In this document: positions 61,633-64,000 of the stretch, piece after piece
How the letters are laid out: every line of letters starts with the position of its first letter
Position numbering within the stretch: position 1 is the first letter of the stretch
From: Marinobacter nitratireducens
Lineage (GTDB): Bacteria > Pseudomonadota > Gammaproteobacteria > Pseudomonadales > Oleiphilaceae
Direction: 5' to 3'
DNA length: 64,000 bases
Assembly: GCF_000708045.1 (NCBI RefSeq)
Contig: NZ_ANIE01000003.1
Coordinates: forward strand, 1 to 64,000
Program-made: the position numbers and the translations under genes
The notes under the pieces: generated by a model
Told to the model about the DNA's origin: nothing
The model's input: the letters and a program-made list of their open reading frames with translations, nothing else
The model's database searches: none

Positions 61633-62535
61633 ATGGCAGAGAATCAGACCACCGCTGAACAAACCGTCCCGACTGCAGAGGCAGTTGCGTCGGCCGCAGG
61701 TGCTCAAGGCGCTGTTTTAAGGCCTGGCAGGGCAGCTGATCCTGTGCCCGCTGATGATTCTTCCAGACCCGCCATCAACGCAGGCCAGGCTCCGGCAGGC
61801 AGTGAACCTGATAAAGATGACGGTAAAGCGGCTTCACAAGTCAGCCCCGAACACCTTGTCACGGAAGATGGACCCAGCAAGGACATTGAGGAGGCGCTCG
61901 CGGAATCGCGCCAACGCAAGCTACGGCTGATATTGCGCCAGTGCGATCGAGTGCTATTGATGGACTTCGAACTTCTGGCAATGAACGGCTGGCCTGATAA
62001 CTATTCACTGGCAGCGGCACGCAAGTCCCGGGATCTGTGGGTGTTCAGTGCGTTAATTGCTGCCAGTGTCTTCCTGAGTGGGCTGACGGGCTTCGTTCCT
62101 GCCTGGATTGCCGGCAGTGGGTTCGGTGCTTTCGTGATCATTCTACTGCTGGGTTTGCCCGCCATTCGACGCATCTATACCTCCAAACCGTCCTACCTTG
62201 ATCTGGTCTTCAAGCGCCAGCGCATGCTGCGTGATGCACGGAAGCATATTGCGCATCTTGAGGGAGACGACGGGCTGATCTGGCAATGCGCCCGTATGGT
62301 GGAATTCAATCCGGCGCTGCGGAACACCCGGTTCAGCGATTTGCTGCGTCTGTCCGAGCAAAAGGTGATTTCCAGGTATCTGACCAGGAGAGAGCATATT
62401 AGGCTCTACCTCATATACTTGCTTGAGGCGGAGAAAGCCTACGCACGCGCTCAGAAGGCATTTTTCGAAGGGAATCAGGAGGCGCTCGACAAGGGTTGGC
62501 GTGAGGCTGTTGCCGAACCGGAGAGCAGAGCTTGA
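61633..62535 (+). CDS. hypothetical membrane protein
   Basis: About 300 residues. A disordered Ala/Asp/Pro-rich N-terminal third (residues 1-75) is followed by a helical part, two adjacent membrane segments (about 134-152 and 156-176: VFSALIAASVFLSGLTGFV; GAFVIILLLGLPAIRRI) and a basic helical C-terminal domain. No family recognised. ATG 61633 has AAAGGA upstream; open frame extends to 61546 without a ribosome site. It precedes psrA, whose promoter lies at its very end. Confidence 0.7.
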   Translation: MAENQTTAEQTVPTAEAVASAAGAQGAVLRPGRAADPVPADDSSRPAINAGQAPAGSEPDKDDGKAASQVSPEHLVTEDGPSKDIEEALAESRQRKLRLILRQCDRVLLMDFELLAMNGWPDNYSLAAARKSRDLWVFSALIAASVFLSGLTGFVPAWIAGSGFGAFVIILLLGLPAIRRIYTSKPSYLDLVFKRQRMLRDARKHIAHLEGDDGLIWQCARMVEFNPALRNTRFSDLLRLSEQKVISRYLTRREHIRLYLIYLLEAEKAYARAQKAFFEGNQEALDKGWREAVAEPESRA

Positions 62536-62560
62536 CATGACTGAGTCTCAAACGTATGTT
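62532..62560 (+). promoter_or_regulatory. sigma-70 promoter of psrA
   Basis: TTGACA (62532-62537), 17 bases, TATGTT (62555-62560), 36 bases before psrA; the -35 hexamer overlaps the stop of the previous gene. The -10 box lies within the first PsrA-type operator. Confidence 0.7.
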
Positions 62561-62575
62561 TCAAACAGACGTTTG
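62549..62575. promoter_or_regulatory. two adjacent PsrA-type operator boxes
   Basis: CAAAC-GTAT-GTTTC (62549-62562) and CAAAC-AGAC-GTTTG (62562-62575) both fit the Pseudomonas PsrA consensus G/CAAAC-N4-GTTTG/C, share one base and overlap the psrA -10 region, as expected for autorepression relieved by long-chain fatty acids. Confidence 0.78.
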
Positions 62576-62595
62576 CTAGAGGCACAGATAATAAA

Positions 62596-63273
62596 ATGGC
62601 GCAGTCTGATACCGTTGACCGGATTCTCGATGCAGCCGAAGAGCTGTTCGCGGAGCGAGGGTTCTCCGAAACCTCGCTTCGAATGATCACCAGTAAGGCT
62701 AAAGTAAATCTCGCCGCTGTCAATTACCACTTTGGTTCCAAGAACGCGCTGATCCACGCGGTATTTGCGCGGTTCCTGACGCCGTTTTCGTCTACGCTTG
62801 AAACCGCTTTTGACGAACTTGAAGAGCGCTGTGCCGGCAAGCCACCCACACTGAACCAAACTCTCTGGGCGCTGACAGAAAGTGCGGTGCGCATGCCGCA
62901 GCGTACTGAAAAGGGTATTTCCATTTTTATGCGCCTGCTGGGTCTTGCCTACACGCAGTCCCAGGGGCATCTCAGGAAGTTTCTTGAGGATGAGTACAGT
63001 GAACCGTTCAGCCGCTTCATGCGTTTGTTGAAAGAAGCCACACCTCAGCTCTCGGCGGTTGATCGGTACTGGCGTATCCAGTTCATGTTGGGGGCGACGG
63101 CGTTCACCATGTCCAGCAGTGACGCCCTGATTGATATTCTCCAGAACAAGATCGGCGTAGACACGACCGTTCAGGAGATTGCCGCCCGCCTGGTGCCGTT
63201 CCTGGCGGCCGGCATGCAGGCCGAGGATGCCATGCTGGTTCCCCCTGCCGGAAGCAAGGTCTCTATTGCCTGA
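62596..63273 (+). CDS. psrA: PsrA, TetR-family fatty-acid-responsive regulator
   Basis: A 225-residue TetR regulator with N-terminal helix-turn-helix (VDRILDAAEELFAERGFSETS, region; SKAKVNLAAVNYHFGSKNALI, region) closely like Pseudomonas PsrA, which senses long-chain fatty acids, represses itself and beta-oxidation genes and activates rpoS. The adjacent double operator supports this. The start has GATAATAA upstream, a weak ribosome site. Its own regulon is not in this window. Confidence 0.87.
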   Translation: MAQSDTVDRILDAAEELFAERGFSETSLRMITSKAKVNLAAVNYHFGSKNALIHAVFARFLTPFSSTLETAFDELEERCAGKPPTLNQTLWALTESAVRMPQRTEKGISIFMRLLGLAYTQSQGHLRKFLEDEYSEPFSRFMRLLKEATPQLSAVDRYWRIQFMLGATAFTMSSSDALIDILQNKIGVDTTVQEIAARLVPFLAAGMQAEDAMLVPPAGSKVSIA

Positions 63274-63331
63274 CTTCCTCCCTCTCGGTTAGGCTTCCGA
63301 TTGGCATCTGCCCCAGGGAGTCTGACCGGTT

Positions 63332-63832
63332 TTGAACGCACATCTCAGTAAGTTACCTCATATAGATATCAGTCTGGGCGACCAGACGCTTCGCTTGATT
63401 GACCCCGCGGGCAACCTGGTCAGGGAGTACTCCGTCTCGACCGGCTTGAACGGTCCTGGTGAGCAGGATGGTAGTGGCTGTACGCCCAGAGGAGAGCACT
63501 ACATTCGAGCCATGATTGGCGGCGGGCAGCCGGAGCGTTCGGTCTTTCGGGGACGCCGCCCAACCGGCGAGGTCTACTCGCCTGAGCTTGCCGAGGAATT
63601 TCCCAACCGGGACTGGATTCTGAGTCGCATTCTCTGGCTTTGTGGCCGTGAATCGGGCACAAACCGGGGCCCTGGGGTCGATACTTTTCGTCGCTTCATA
63701 TACATTCACGGCACGCCGGACTCCGAGCCCATGGGCATTCCCATGTCCCATGGCTGCGTGCGCATGCGTAATGCCGATGTTATTGATCTGTATGCCCGGG
63801 TAAGCCCGGGAACTGCGGTCGTTATTCGCTAA
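63332..63832 (+). CDS. L,D-transpeptidase (YkuD domain)
   Basis: A 166-residue YkuD-domain protein with the catalytic motif around His126 (FIYIHGTPDSEPMG) and SHGCVRM (Cys142), acting on peptidoglycan cross-links or lipoprotein attachment in the family. No signal peptide is seen from the TTG start at 63332, as in some cytoplasmic-looking YkuD proteins of Pseudomonas; export may be by another route. GGGAG lies twelve bases upstream. No ATG in frame before residue 61. Confidence 0.85.
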   Translation: MNAHLSKLPHIDISLGDQTLRLIDPAGNLVREYSVSTGLNGPGEQDGSGCTPRGEHYIRAMIGGGQPERSVFRGRRPTGEVYSPELAEEFPNRDWILSRILWLCGRESGTNRGPGVDTFRRFIYIHGTPDSEPMGIPMSHGCVRMRNADVIDLYARVSPGTAVVIR

Positions 63833-63855
63833 ACCGGACCTGTCAGAGGAAGACG

Positions 63856-64000
63856 ATGATCGATCAAGTAGTCTCGATGGTAAATGGCTGGATTGAAAAT
63901 TTCGATCTGCTCTCCGAGGGCTGGCGGGCAGGTATTGTCGTGTTCGCGCTGGTCTTCGGCACGGCCACCGCGGCGTACCTGGCGGGGCACATGATTGTTG
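63856..64000 (+). CDS. membrane protein, N-terminus only (cut by window end)
   Basis: The first 48 residues of a protein with a good ribosome site (AGAGGAAG, eight bases before the ATG). One hydrophobic segment (about residues 26-48, AGIVVFALVFGTATAAYLAG). The start is reminiscent of mechanosensitive channel proteins, but the fragment is too short to decide. Confidence 0.6.
   Translation, partial: MIDQVVSMVNGWIENFDLLSEGWRAGIVVFALVFGTATAAYLAGHMIV

Noticed and set aside
1..64000. tRNA, rRNA, CRISPR, phage, transposase, toxin-antitoxin or defence genes
   Set aside because: None seen; the only AAA+ and VWA genes belong to Bat-type or motility contexts rather than known defence systems.

Overview
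The window looks like a stretch of chromosome from a marine gammaproteobacterium close to Marinobacter, with a Pseudomonas-type polar flagellum. This rests on gene order (fliEFGHIJ, fliK, fliLMNOPQR-flhB, flhA-flhF-fleN-fliA, cheYZAB-motCD, ParA/CheW genes, cheW, DUF2802, ccm genes), on typical sigma-54 and FliA promoter sequences, and on close family resemblance of single genes. No database search was possible, so the genus is an inference. Coding density is high, no gap exceeds 300 bases, and no tRNA, rRNA, CRISPR array or insertion sequence was seen.

Region 1 (1-15677) builds the flagellar basal body and export gate. A sigma-54 promoter precedes fliE. fliEFGHIJ is followed by an HsbA-HsbR-HptB type switch (STAS antagonist, response regulator phosphatase/kinase, Hpt protein), then fliK and fliLMNOPQR-flhB. 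Further sigma-54 promoters precede fliK and fliL. A 106-bp element bounded by 26-bp inverted repeats sits between fliR and flhB.

Region 2 (15722-18454, minus strand) is a small upp-uraA-methyltransferase operon that separates flhB from flhA.

Region 3 (18573-36253) has flhA (sigma-54 promoter), flhF, fleN, fliA, then cheY, cheZ, cheA, cheB, motC, motD, then a FliA-type promoter driving parC, parP, cheW, a DUF2802 gene, an unusual fused ATPase (PCMT-like methyltransferase fold + MshEN-like region + PilB/GspE-type ATPase) and an overlapping lone MoxR-like AAA+ ATPase. These last two genes are the best candidates for an undescribed system: they share an operon-like arrangement with polar chemotaxis and motor genes and have no pilus or secretion partners nearby.

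Region 4 (36239-37935, minus) is a second FliK-like protein translationally coupled to a free FlhB C-terminal-domain protein. Region 5 (37983-45284) is the complete cytochrome c maturation operon ccmABCDEFGHI. Region 6 (45322-52263, minus) is a MoxR-DUF58-DUF4381-BatA-BatB/C-BatD operon with a very Q/N-rich tail in the VWA-TPR protein.

Region 7 (52425-64000) is housekeeping: the large NAD-dependent glutamate dehydrogenase, beta-carbonic anhydrase, a 56-residue unknown protein, rRNA methyltransferases RsmC and RlmG flanking a possible leftward small RNA, riboflavin synthase, an unknown membrane protein, a PsrA-type TetR regulator with two clear operator boxes over its promoter, an L,D-transpeptidase and the start of a membrane protein cut by the window end.
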